From contig JAAYJE010000020.1 of NCBI GenBank assembly GCA_012523095.1, positions 1 through 34,604 of the forward strand: DNA of 34,604 nucleotides, read 5' to 3'. This document shows positions 1 to 7,740 of the stretch, piece after piece. Position numbers and translations under genes: made by a program. How positions within the stretch are numbered: position 1 is the stretch's first letter; every line of letters begins with the position of its first letter. Below the pieces are notes generated by a model. That model did no database searches, was not told where the DNA came from, and was given only the letters and a program-made list of their open reading frames with translations. Source of the stretch: Actinomycetota bacterium. GTDB taxonomy: Bacteria; Actinomycetota; Thermoleophilia; RBG-16-64-13.

Positions 1-217
1 AGGCTCACAAACGAGTGCGGATGGAAGCGTGGCCGGTGGGCCGACTCTCCTTGGGGCAAAAGGACCGGACGACAATGACATGAATGCAAAGATCAACCTT
101 GACAAGGGCTGGCCCTCTCATGGAAGAGGCCTGGGAAGCAACCTCTCTCTCCTGCGATAATCACCGTTATGCGACCATACCGATGAGACCCATCAAGACT
201 GGGGACCGCTGATACAG
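1..217. other. Leading non-coding stretch, possible 3' end of an upstream gene
   Basis: No complete gene is visible. One plus-strand frame is open from base 2 to a TAA at 158-160, giving 52 residues without a recognisable motif and with mixed third-position composition, so it could be the C-terminal end of a gene that starts outside the window or could be chance. A TTGACA hexamer lies near 109, but no good -10 follows at normal spacing. An imperfect hairpin (GGCC-CTCT against AGAGGCC) sits near 111-131. I assign no function. Confidence 0.2.
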
Positions 218-994
218 ATGAGCCCACAATTCGTGAGATGCGGCGAATGCCGGACGATCAACGAGGCGCACTCCCTCTTCTGCAGCCGTTGCGGAGCGAC
301 GCTCTATGGGAGGTCACCTTCCGGCTCCCTGTACAGGCGGCGGAAGGTGACGATAGTCGGGACCCTCAAGGCCTTCGCGTTGCTGCTGATCCTCGCAGCC
401 ACTGTTTTCACCCTCTATGCGGTGGTCCAGAAGGGGCTTGCCACCAAGGAAGAGATCGACCCCTACGCGGGGATATCCGGCACCACCGCCACTCTGTCCG
501 AGGAGACCTCCGGTGGTTCAGGCTCAAGCCAGACCTCCCCCTCAGAAGCCTCCACTCTCGTCAGGCCGACGTCGGTCGAAGCGTCTTCAACCCTCAAGTC
601 CACCTCCACTCACAGCTACCGCCCCACCAATCTGGTCGACGGCGACGTCACCACCGCGTGGAACGAAGGGGCTGAAGACCTGGGCCTCGGCGAATGGATC
701 AAGTTCGAGTTCTCCCGACAGCTGGTGCTCACACGCATCGAGATCGCCAACGGGTTCCAGAAGGACGACGACCGTTTCGCCAGAAACCCCCGCGTCAAGA
801 CGCTCAAGGTGGAGTACTCCACCGGCACCGTCCAACTGGTGGACCTGCTCGACACTCCGGACTTCCAGACGATAGTGCCCACCCGCCAACCGGTCGAGTG
901 GATGAAGATGACCATTGTCTCGGTCCACCCCGACTACGAGTGGGAGGATACTGCTCTTTCGGAGGTACGCATCTACGCGCGGACCGACCGATAG
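218..994 (+). CDS. Zinc-ribbon membrane protein with extracytoplasmic discoidin-like domain
   Basis: 258 residues of unknown specific role. The N-terminus is a small zinc ribbon with Cys8, Cys11, Cys22 and Cys25 (two CxxC pairs). Basic residues and one membrane segment follow at about 44-70, then a Ser/Thr/Gly-rich linker to about 115. The last 140 residues resemble the galactose-binding, discoidin-like fold (F5/8C or NADase-type glycan-binding family): the segment has the VDGDxxTAW signature, the WIKFEF strand and a late IEIANG strand. The expected topology is a cytoplasmic zinc ribbon and an outside binding domain, perhaps recognising cell-wall glycan. The ATG has only a weak purine stretch upstream. 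The gene stands alone and converges on dinB. Domain assignment is by eye, and the biological role is not known. Confidence 0.8.
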   Translation: MSPQFVRCGECRTINEAHSLFCSRCGATLYGRSPSGSLYRRRKVTIVGTLKAFALLLILAATVFTLYAVVQKGLATKEEIDPYAGISGTTATLSEETSGGSGSSQTSPSEASTLVRPTSVEASSTLKSTSTHSYRPTNLVDGDVTTAWNEGAEDLGLGEWIKFEFSRQLVLTRIEIANGFQKDDDRFARNPRVKTLKVEYSTGTVQLVDLLDTPDFQTIVPTRQPVEWMKMTIVSVHPDYEWEDTALSEVRIYARTDR

Positions 995-1007
995 GAACCG
1001 GGTCAAG

Positions 1008-2240
1008 TCACAGAGGGAGAGCCGCCCCCCGCCGCACCGCTTTCTTGCCGTACTTCTCCCGTATGGCGTCAAGCTTGAGATCAAGCTCTCTGAGCAGCGG
1101 CAACTCCTGGTCGAAGAGGTCGTCCTGCCAAGCGCGCGGCGCCAGATTGCTTAGCCCTACCCCCAACAGCCTCAGATGATACCGTCGGCGGCGTCCCTGC
1201 CTGAACAAGCTCAACACCTCCTCGAAGAAGGCCTCGTCGACATCGAGAGGCCGATGGAGAGTGCGGGAACGGGTATGGGTGACGAAGTCCGAGTAGCGGA
1301 TCTTGACCGTCACCGTCCGTGCCTCCAGCCGCCTGAGGCGGAGGCGCCGGCAGACGTCCTCGGTGAGCGACACCAGTGTCGACTCAAGCAGACCCACATC
1401 CGACACGTATTCGTCGAAGGTGTGCTCCCGAGAGATAGACTTCACCTCCTCGTAAGGTGTCACTCGACGCGGGTCTTCCCCCCGGGCGCGGTGGGCGAGC
1501 AACTCGCCTATCTCCCCGAACGAGAGCCTCAGAAGATGAACCGGTATCCGGGCGAGATCGCCCACAGTGGAGACTCCCCGATCGTGCAGCCGCTCCAGCA
1601 GGGCCGGGCCCACCCCCGGCAGCCGCTCCACAGGCAGAGGCGCAAGGAACTCTTCCTCCCGCCCCGGCGGGACCACGGTGAAGCCGGCCGGCTTGCGAAG
1701 ATCGGAGGCCACCTTGGCCACCAGCTTATTCGTGGCCAGCCCTACGGAGATGCTCAGGTCGAGCTCGTCGACCACCCGGCGTTGGATGAGCCGGGCCGTT
1801 TGCATCGGCGGGCCGAACAGTCGCTCGGTGCCGGTAAGGTCGATGTAGGCCTCGTCGAGGCCCATCTGCTCGACCAGAGGGGAATACTCGTCCAGCATGG
1901 CCATCAGACGTCTGGAATACTCATGATAGAGTCGGCTGTGCCCGGTGAGATACACCCCATGAGGGCAGAGACGCCTGGCCGTGCGCAGCGGCATGGCCGA
2001 ATGTACGCCGTACCGCCGGGCTATGTAGTTGGCGGTGGACACCACCCCCCGCCCGCCGCCCCCCACAATGACCGGCTTACCCCGTAGCGAGGGGTCCCGA
2101 TTCTCCTCCACGGCGGCGAAGAAGGCGTCGAAGTCAAGATGGGCTATGGAACGGTGAGCAGCCCAAGGACGCACGATGATGTCCTGCCGTTCGGCAGAAA
2201 GCTCTTCCGTAGAAAGCCTCTGTGAGGGAAGTCCCTTCAT
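1008..2240 (-). CDS. dinB: DNA polymerase IV (Y-family translesion polymerase)
   Basis: 410 residues from the chosen ATG. Error-prone translesion polymerase induced by DNA damage. The catalytic acidic residues are visible in HLDFDAFF (Asp36, Asp38) and LDEAYIDLTG (Asp129, Glu130). The Y-family SVGLATNKLVAK segment and the helix-hairpin-helix LPGVGPALLERL follow. The C-terminus carries a beta-clamp motif QDDLF at about 372 and the usual KYGKKAVRRG tail. The frame stays open upstream to 2306, but that extension contains the LexA box and promoter, so it is not translated from this promoter. The ATG at 2240 lies 7 bases after a TATCAT -10 and would be leaderless. A rival start is GTG at 2174, with an AGGA 7 bases upstream and a length nearer the family norm (388 residues). 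The function is secure and the start is not. Confidence 0.93.
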   Translation of the reverse strand: MKGLPSQRLSTEELSAERQDIIVRPWAAHRSIAHLDFDAFFAAVEENRDPSLRGKPVIVGGGGRGVVSTANYIARRYGVHSAMPLRTARRLCPHGVYLTGHSRLYHEYSRRLMAMLDEYSPLVEQMGLDEAYIDLTGTERLFGPPMQTARLIQRRVVDELDLSISVGLATNKLVAKVASDLRKPAGFTVVPPGREEEFLAPLPVERLPGVGPALLERLHDRGVSTVGDLARIPVHLLRLSFGEIGELLAHRARGEDPRRVTPYEEVKSISREHTFDEYVSDVGLLESTLVSLTEDVCRRLRLRRLEARTVTVKIRYSDFVTHTRSRTLHRPLDVDEAFFEEVLSLFRQGRRRRYHLRLLGVGLSNLAPRAWQDDLFDQELPLLRELDLKLDAIREKYGKKAVRRGAALPL

Positions 2241-2247
2241 GTACGAC

Positions 2248-2276
2248 ATGATAGTCGAACGTATGTTCGCCGACAA
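2248..2276 (-). promoter_or_regulatory. dinB promoter with LexA box inside the spacer
   Basis: Read on the minus strand, a -35-like TTGTCG (2276-2271), a 17-base spacer and a -10 TATCAT (2253-2248) lie 7 bases before the ATG at 2240. The LexA box fills almost the whole spacer, so bound repressor would block RNA polymerase directly. The predicted transcription start falls on or next to the ATG, implying a leaderless message. Confidence 0.6.
2256..2269. promoter_or_regulatory. SOS (LexA) box, Gram-positive type
   Basis: CGAACGTATGTTCG matches the Bacillus/actinobacterial LexA consensus CGAACRNRYGTTYG at every position, with perfect CGAAC/GTTCG arms. It is the only such box I found in the window, and it sits directly upstream of dinB, a typical SOS gene. 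Confidence 0.85.
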
Positions 2277-2309
2277 GAGGGACATCGGCCGGAACCGGCA
2301 CCTCAAGGA

Positions 2310-3680
2310 CTACTCGATCTTCCCCGCCAGCGTCTCGTACCCCGGACGGCCCATGAGCGCGTAGGTGGCCTGCTTACCCATCTCCACCCCAGGCTGATTG
2401 AACGCGTCGACGTCATACAGCTCGCCGGCGATGGCGGTCGCCATCTCGAACATGTAAACGAGCGCCCCCATAGAGAAGGCGTCCACACGAGGGACGGTGA
2501 TGGTCACCGACGGTCTCCCCGCCTTGGCCAGAGCCCAGGCCGTCGCCTTCTGCTCCGCCCACATGAGGTCGGCCAGCGTGTGCCCGCCCAAGAAGGCCAG
2601 GGACTCGGCGCTCGGCCCGGGTGCCGGGATCGGCACGGTGTTGGCGAACTCCCTCACCCCCAGGAACGTGATTATCTTGTCGTCCGGGCCCTCCGCGTAG
2701 AGCTGCAGCTGGGAGTGTTGGTCGGTCACCCCCAAGGCCTTCACTGGGAGAGGGCCCACATTGACTATCTGGCCCTGACGGTCGATCTCCTTACCCAGGC
2801 TCTCCGCCCACAACTGCCGGTACCAGTCGGCCAGGTCCCGAAGGCGGGCCGAGTAGGGCATCATGACGCTGACGCAACGGCCCAGAGCCGCGTCTTCCAC
2901 GTATTGGACCCCGGCGAATGTACAGGCCGGGTTCCCCCAGCCCTCCGAGCCGGCTATCCAATCGGCCATGTCGGCGGCCCCCTCCAGCAGACCACGGACG
3001 TCCATGCCGGTCAGCGCCGCCGGCAGCAGCCCCACGGCCGACAGCACCGAGAAACGCCCTCCCACGCCGGGAGGAAGGTCGAACATGCGGACGCCCAGCG
3101 ACTCGCCGATGTTGCGAAGCGCGCTCTCCGAGAGATCGGTTGTGAAGACCAGGTGATCCTTGAGAGCGGCCGCGCCCACCGCAGCCTGCAGACGGTCCCT
3201 CACTACCAGATATCCGGCCATGGACTCACTGGTGGCGCCCGATTTCGAGATCACGTTGACGAGCGTACGCTCCAGCGGTAGATGGTCGAGGAGCGCCGCC
3301 GTCTCGTCGGAATCGACGTTGTCGAGGACGTAAAGCCGGGGCCTCGCACGCCGTTGGTCCGGCGTCAGTTCGTTGTGGAAGAAGGGCAGCAGAGCCGTGG
3401 AGAGCGCGATGGTCCCCAGGGCCGACCCTCCTATGCCTACAACCAGGAGACACTCGAACCTGCCGATGTTCTCTTCCGCGAAGGTCAGGAGCTCAGTGGG
3501 ATCCTGCCGCGGTAGATCCATCCAGCCAAGCATGCCGGTGCCTGCATTGTCCAACACCGCTCTCCGCGCACCTTCGAGCCGGGGCGCGAACCTTTCAAGC
3601 ATCTTTGGTGTCAATCCGTCCGTCTCGCTTGCCCCGGCCAGACACCGCCCGATGTCGATGTCGAGTCGTTCCTCGCTCAT
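2310..3680 (-). CDS. pgi: Glucose-6-phosphate isomerase
   Basis: 456 residues; interconverts glucose-6-phosphate and fructose-6-phosphate in glycolysis and gluconeogenesis. It has the two SIS-fold halves of the family: VGIGGSALG at about 81-89 and NVISKSGATSES at about 142-153 for phosphate binding, HSQLQLYAEG in the second half, and GVEMGKQ near the C-terminus. The length fits the shorter bacterial type (about 450) rather than the 550-residue E. coli type. The ATG has a strong AGGGAGGGAGC ribosome-binding site. It lies upstream of dinB on the same strand, but dinB has its own SOS promoter, so the two are probably separate units. The gene is divergent from nfo. Confidence 0.95.
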   Translation of the reverse strand: MSEERLDIDIGRCLAGASETDGLTPKMLERFAPRLEGARRAVLDNAGTGMLGWMDLPRQDPTELLTFAEENIGRFECLLVVGIGGSALGTIALSTALLPFFHNELTPDQRRARPRLYVLDNVDSDETAALLDHLPLERTLVNVISKSGATSESMAGYLVVRDRLQAAVGAAALKDHLVFTTDLSESALRNIGESLGVRMFDLPPGVGGRFSVLSAVGLLPAALTGMDVRGLLEGAADMADWIAGSEGWGNPACTFAGVQYVEDAALGRCVSVMMPYSARLRDLADWYRQLWAESLGKEIDRQGQIVNVGPLPVKALGVTDQHSQLQLYAEGPDDKIITFLGVREFANTVPIPAPGPSAESLAFLGGHTLADLMWAEQKATAWALAKAGRPSVTITVPRVDAFSMGALVYMFEMATAIAGELYDVDAFNQPGVEMGKQATYALMGRPGYETLAGKIE

Positions 3681-3813
3681 GCTCCCTCCCTGGATCCGTC
3701 GGCCGTAGCGGTCTCGCTCACGCCGGCATCACACCATCCCGATCTTCTCATCGCGCCGGTCAACCAGGTCCGCCCGGTCGAAGCGGGCGACCCAAGCCCA
3801 TCAGATCAAGCGC

Positions 3814-3844
3814 ACGGCGCTGCCGGCGCCCAAGCCGGCGCCGT
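3814..3844. repeat. Bulged inverted repeat in the pgi-nfo intergenic region
   Basis: The 370-base gap between divergent pgi and nfo has no gene. It holds a GC-rich hairpin: ACGGCG paired with CGCCGT, a CTG bulge, then CCGGC paired with GCCGG around a GCCCAA loop. No U-tract follows on either side, so it is not a classic terminator. A role is not evident. Confidence 0.4.
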
Positions 3845-3975
3845 CACCAGTTCTCCTTCCCCATATAGCACATCCCCATGCGCTTCGGCAGAGGTGAGTA
3901 CTGGATAACTCGGCCGCCGCGGCAGCACCGGGCGGCACCCGCAGTGAATCGCCTCCTCCACCACTCATCGATAGA

Positions 3976-4004
3976 TTCACACGGCCACCTTGATTCTATA
4001 TGCT
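3976..4004 (+). promoter_or_regulatory. Probable nfo promoter
   Basis: TTCACA (5 of 6 to the -35 consensus), a 17-base spacer and TATGCT (4 of 6 to the -10) lie about 46 bases before the nfo ATG, leaving a leader of about 40 bases that contains the ribosome-binding site. Confidence 0.45.
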
Positions 4005-4050
4005 GACCCGGCGGGTAGGTAGAGATAGCGGATGATCGGAGCGGAGCGAC

Positions 4051-5052
4051 ATGGCAGACAAGAGCAATGACAAGCAGCGTGCGCTGCGGACAAGTCGAGG
4101 CCGATCAGGGCGGGCGAAGCTGCCGCTGATCGGCGCCCAGGTCTCTACGGCCGGCGGCTTCGCCCCCGTGCCTGAACGTGCGGTCGCCATCGGAGCCGAG
4201 GTCGTGCAGATCTTCAGCTCTAACCCCCGCACCTGGCGGACACGGTCTCCCGGCCTCGAGGAGATCGCCTTTCTCACCAGCGGTCTTCGCCGCCACTCCC
4301 TCCCTCTTTATCTCCACACGATCTATCTCATCAATCTCGCCTCACCGGACGAGGAGCTGCGGAAGCGCTCCACCTCAGCCCTGGCCCACGCTCTGGCCAC
4401 CGGTGCTCTCACTGAAGCAGCCGGGGTGGTCACACACGTCGGCTCTCACAAGGGCACGGGTTTCGATAGTGCCGCCACCCGGATCGTCCAAGCCATCCGA
4501 TCGGCATTCGAAGAAGCCGACGAACGGCTGGCCGACCTCGGCCACGCCGAAGGTCTCCCTCCTCTGCTGCTCGAGAACAGTGCGGGAGCCGGCCATACCG
4601 TAGGCGCCCGCTTGGAGGAACTGGCCGCCCTTCTGGACGCCTCCCCGCGGGGACGTCGGGTCGGCCTGTGTCTCGACACGGCCCATCTTTTCGCCGCGGG
4701 CCACCCGGTTCACGAAACCGCCGGCCTGGAGAAGCTGGTGTCAGGACTGCGCGACCTCGGTCTTCTCGACCGGGTCCTGCTCATCCATCTGAACGATTCG
4801 GCCTCGCCGTTCGCTTCGAACCGCGACCTGCACGAGAACCCCGGCGACGGACTGATCGGCTACACGGGACTGAGTCGGGTGATCAGGTACCCGGCCTTCG
4901 CCCGCGTCCCGTTCGTCTTGGAAGTGCCGGGAGCCGACGGCCGCGGTCCCGATGCCGCCGCCATAACGGTGGCTAAGTCAATGCGGGAGGAGGCCGCACG
5001 CCCACCAGAAGGGCCTGCTCACGCCGCAAAGCGTCGAGCAGAGCAAGAGTGA
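4051..5052 (+). CDS. nfo: Deoxyribonuclease IV (AP endonuclease IV)
   Basis: 333 residues; cuts 5' to abasic sites in base excision repair, a TIM barrel with a trinuclear zinc centre. The ligands can be followed in order: His89 (LYLHTIYLINLA), His129 (VTHVGSH), Glu175 (LLENSAG), Asp209 and His212 (CLDTAH), His246 (IHLNDS), Asp259 and His261 (NRDLHENPGDG) and Glu in FVLEVPG. A basic N-terminal extension of about 25 residues precedes the barrel. The ATG has GGAG-type sites upstream. The 3' end overlaps the convergent aminotransferase gene by 80 bases, so both C-termini are encoded by the same DNA. The gene sits near SOS-controlled dinB, though no LexA box was seen at nfo itself. Confidence 0.94.
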   Translation: MADKSNDKQRALRTSRGRSGRAKLPLIGAQVSTAGGFAPVPERAVAIGAEVVQIFSSNPRTWRTRSPGLEEIAFLTSGLRRHSLPLYLHTIYLINLASPDEELRKRSTSALAHALATGALTEAAGVVTHVGSHKGTGFDSAATRIVQAIRSAFEEADERLADLGHAEGLPPLLLENSAGAGHTVGARLEELAALLDASPRGRRVGLCLDTAHLFAAGHPVHETAGLEKLVSGLRDLGLLDRVLLIHLNDSASPFASNRDLHENPGDGLIGYTGLSRVIRYPAFARVPFVLEVPGADGRGPDAAAITVAKSMREEAARPPEGPAHAAKRRAEQE

Positions 5053-5866
5053 CCGGACCCGGCCGCCCCTTTCCGACGACGCGACCGTCCACCCGTACTA
5101 CAGGCATGACGTCTATCAGGGTCGCCGCTACGAAGAGTTCCGGCCCGGCTCCGGCGGGAGACAGCACCTCATCGAGGGTGAAGCCCCGCTCCTCCACACG
5201 GTAACCGCGGTCGCGCGCCATCTCGATCACGCGCCTACGCGTGATCCCACCGAGTATGCGGTGGTCCAGAGGATGGGTGCGAAGCGTGCCGTCCACCACG
5301 GCGAACACGTTCGACGATCCTCCCTCCCGCACCATTCCGTCAGGCGCCATGAACAGGGCTTCGTGAGCACCTGCTTCACGAGCTTCTTCCTTGGCAAGCA
5401 CCGCCGCCAGCAGATTGGTGGACTTGATATCACATCGGGCCCAGCGTTGGTCGCGGACGGCGTGGAGCACGATGCCGCCCAAGATGGTCTCGACCGTCGG
5501 CGCCGGTCTGCTGCGGGCGTAAGCCAAGACCGTGGGACACGGGGGATGCGGGAACACGAACTCCCGAGGAGCCGACCCACGAGTGACCTGGATGTAGACC
5601 ATGCCCTGCTCGACGCCGGAACGCCGCACCAACTCAGGGAGTACGGAGGGAAGGGGGTGATCTTGAAGCGCCTCGGACAGTCTGACCTCCACGAGGCTTC
5701 GGGACAGTCTCTCCAGATGGTCTTCAGCCCAGACGAGACGCCCATTCATGACTTTGATCACCTCGTAGACGCCGTCGCCGAGCTGGAAGCCACGGTCCTC
5801 CACCCCTATGAGTCCCTCCGCGAGAGACATGAACTCCCCGTTCAGATACAGGATCTCCGTCTCCAT
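4973..5866 (-). CDS. Class IV PLP aminotransferase, D-amino-acid-transaminase-like
   Basis: 297 residues; a fold-type IV aminotransferase. Tyr34 lies in GDGVYEV, the PLP lysine is Lys148 in CDIKSTNLLAA, and Glu181 in VREGGSSNVF would bind the pyridine nitrogen. Overall it most resembles D-alanine aminotransferase (Dat), which supplies D-glutamate/D-alanine for cell wall. However, where the Bacillus enzyme has an Arg-x-His carboxylate trap, this protein has SPREFVFP, with Phe in place of the His. Substrate choice may therefore differ, and a branched-chain aminotransferase or aminodeoxychorismate-lyase-like role is possible. GAGG sits 8 bases before the ATG. It is divergent from the GNAT gene with only 17 bases between starts, and its 3' end overlaps nfo by 80 bases. 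Confidence 0.85.
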   Translation of the reverse strand: METEILYLNGEFMSLAEGLIGVEDRGFQLGDGVYEVIKVMNGRLVWAEDHLERLSRSLVEVRLSEALQDHPLPSVLPELVRRSGVEQGMVYIQVTRGSAPREFVFPHPPCPTVLAYARSRPAPTVETILGGIVLHAVRDQRWARCDIKSTNLLAAVLAKEEAREAGAHEALFMAPDGMVREGGSSNVFAVVDGTLRTHPLDHRILGGITRRRVIEMARDRGYRVEERGFTLDEVLSPAGAGPELFVAATLIDVMPVVRVDGRVVGKGRPGPVTLALLDALRREQALLVGVRPPPALT

Positions 5867-5870
5867 CTGC

Positions 5871-5876
5871 TAACCT
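5871..5876 (+). promoter_or_regulatory. -10-like element for a leaderless acetyltransferase message
   Basis: TAACCT lies 7 bases before the ATG at 5884, which has no Shine-Dalgarno sequence. This spacing is typical of leaderless transcripts. No convincing -35 is visible, and the element lies inside the leader of the divergent aminotransferase gene. Confidence 0.35.
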
Positions 5877-5883
5877 CGTTCCG

Positions 5884-6351
5884 ATGATCGACTATCGGCA
5901 AGCCGTTCCATCAGATGCCCCCGGCATTCTTGCCCTGCTCGAAGAGATCATGGAGCATCACGGGGTCGTTCCCCCCGAGCCCGAGCGTCTGAGCGCCGTC
6001 ATATCCACCATCATAGCCGCGTGCGACCACATGTTCCTGGTGGCTGAAGACGGAGACGACCTGGTGGGCATGTGCACCCTGGTCTTCTCACAGAGCACCT
6101 GGTCGACGGCACCCGTGTGCGAGCTCCAAGACGTGGTGGTCACCGAAGGCCATCGTCGAGCCGAGGTGGGCCGGGGACTGATGCAGGCCGCCGAGGAAGT
6201 CGCTCGGGTCAGGGGCTGCTCCAGGCTCCATCTCTTGGCCGAATACTGGAATCTGGACGCGCACGCCTTCTACCGTAGCCTGGGTTGGGCGGAGAAGAGC
6301 TGTCTCTACTTCGAGCGAGACCTACGCGCCGATCCGCCCGGCCTAGCGTAG
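5884..6351 (+). CDS. GNAT-family N-acetyltransferase
   Basis: 155 residues; a single GNAT domain that would transfer an acyl group from acyl-CoA to an unknown amine. The acyl-CoA-binding motif A is seen as VVTEGHRRAEVGRGLMQAA (about 82-100), with RAEVGRG as a variant of the usual R/Q-x-x-G-x-G/A signature. FYRSLGW near the end is the typical last part of the fold. It is preceded by an acidic first helix (ALLEEIMEHHG). The likely start is leaderless. The last 9 bases overlap the convergent ftsZ stop region. The substrate cannot be predicted from sequence or neighbours. Confidence 0.85.
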   Translation: MIDYRQAVPSDAPGILALLEEIMEHHGVVPPEPERLSAVISTIIAACDHMFLVAEDGDDLVGMCTLVFSQSTWSTAPVCELQDVVVTEGHRRAEVGRGLMQAAEEVARVRGCSRLHLLAEYWNLDAHAFYRSLGWAEKSCLYFERDLRADPPGLA

Positions 6352-7740
6352 GAACTGCGGGACCTCGAGCTCGTCGTCTTCAGGCCCCGTACCCGCCGCC
6401 TTGGGAGTCCCGCTGAATTCCTCTTCCTCGGGCTCCGCCACGGGCGCCACCGGAGCCGGATGCTCCCCGGAATGGTCGTGTCTGGTCGCTTCTTCCAGCT
6501 GGGCGGTGAGCACGTCCTCACTGGTGGCATCGAAGCCGGTCGCCACCACCGTGACCCAGAGGCTGTCTCCCAACGATTCGTCGATCACAGCGCCGAAGAT
6601 GATGTTGGCTTCCGGTTCGGCGGCCTCGCTCACCGTCTCCGCCACCTCGGTGATCTCGTGCAGGGACATCTCGGAGCCCCCGCTGATGTTGAGGAGTATC
6701 CCGCGGGCACCGTCGATGGAAGTCTCCAGCAGAGACGAGTTGAGAGCCATCTGGGCGGCCTTCTTGGCCCTACCTTCGCCGTGAGCGTTGCCGATGCCCA
6801 TGTGCGCAGTGCCGGCTCCACTCATGATGGTCCTCACGTCGGCGAGGTCTAGGTTGACCAACCCCGGCACGGTGACCAGGTCGCATATCCCTTGGACACC
6901 CTGCCTCAGCACATCGTCCGCCAGGCGCAAGGCCTCGACCATGGTCGTGTTCCGATCGGCCACCTCGAGCAGTTTGTCGTTCGGCACCACTATGACCGTA
7001 TCGGCCCGTTGCTTCAGCTGTCGCGCTCCCTCCAAGGCCTGCAGGCCCCGCCGTTTACCTTCGAAGGAAAACGGCCGGGACACCACCCCTATGGTCAGCG
7101 CCCCCAAGGAACGGGCTATCTCAGCCACCACCGGCGCGGCGCCGGTTCCCGTGCCGCCTCCTTCCCCAGCCGTGATAAACACCATATCGCTGCCCCGAAG
7201 GATGTTCTTGAGCTCGTCATAAGCCGCCAGCGCAGCGTCGCGACCCACCTTGGGGTCGGATCCCCCGCCCAGCCCCTTGGTCAGATCCCTGCCGATGCGG
7301 AGTTTGTGGTCGGCGTCGCACATGGCCAAGGCCTGAGAATCCGTGTTGACAGCGATGAACTCCACACCCTCCAGACCCGCTTCGAGCATGCGGTTGATGG
7401 CATTGGTCCCCGCTCCGCCCACACCGACCACTCTTATGACCGCCGGGAAGCTTCGCGAGGGCGGTATGAGCGTGCGCCGCGCGGCGTCGGTCGGCACAGC
7501 GGAGTCCGACAGGGCATCCGTCGAGAGTGCCCCTTCGGCCGGAGCCTCTTCTTGCGCCGGGCCGCCGGCCTCTTCGGTCCGGCCGCCGGACTCGAGCGCC
7601 GGTTCTAATTCCGGTTCGGCCCGAGTCTGCTCTGTCTCCGGCAGAGCGGAGGCAGGCTCTTCCGACGCCGCCTGGGCTGCCTCTGTCGCTCTGAAGAGAG
7701 AGCTGAGGCCGCTGTCCTTCATGCTAGATCTTCTTTCCAT
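6343..7740 (-). CDS. ftsZ: Cell-division GTPase FtsZ with long N-terminal extension
   Basis: 465 residues; the tubulin-like GTPase that forms the division ring. The core begins at about residue 99 (FPAVIRVVGVGGAGTNAINRM) and contains the GTP signature GEGGGTGTG, the synergy-loop NLDLAD and a C-terminal tail ending LEVPQFLR, the conserved peptide that binds membrane-anchoring partners. The first 98 residues are an unusual Glu/Ala/Pro-rich, probably disordered extension; most FtsZ proteins have about 10 residues there. The ATG at 7740 has GAGAGG 6-7 bases upstream and overlaps the end of parA by 17 bases. A second ATG at 7722 would remove only six residues. No other division or murein genes of the dcw cluster adjoin it. 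Confidence 0.96.
   Translation of the reverse strand: MERRSSMKDSGLSSLFRATEAAQAASEEPASALPETEQTRAEPELEPALESGGRTEEAGGPAQEEAPAEGALSTDALSDSAVPTDAARRTLIPPSRSFPAVIRVVGVGGAGTNAINRMLEAGLEGVEFIAVNTDSQALAMCDADHKLRIGRDLTKGLGGGSDPKVGRDAALAAYDELKNILRGSDMVFITAGEGGGTGTGAAPVVAEIARSLGALTIGVVSRPFSFEGKRRGLQALEGARQLKQRADTVIVVPNDKLLEVADRNTTMVEALRLADDVLRQGVQGICDLVTVPGLVNLDLADVRTIMSGAGTAHMGIGNAHGEGRAKKAAQMALNSSLLETSIDGARGILLNISGGSEMSLHEITEVAETVSEAAEPEANIIFGAVIDESLGDSLWVTVVATGFDATSEDVLTAQLEEATRHDHSGEHPAPVAPVAEPEEEEFSGTPKAAGTGPEDDELEVPQFLR

Noticed and set aside
1176-2087. 303-residue plus-strand frame opposite dinB
   Set aside because: Antisense shadow; all conserved Y-family motifs are on the other strand.
3681-4050. 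A small gene in the pgi-nfo gap
   Set aside because: Open frames there lack ribosome-binding sites and protein-like composition; only a hairpin and a promoter are supported.
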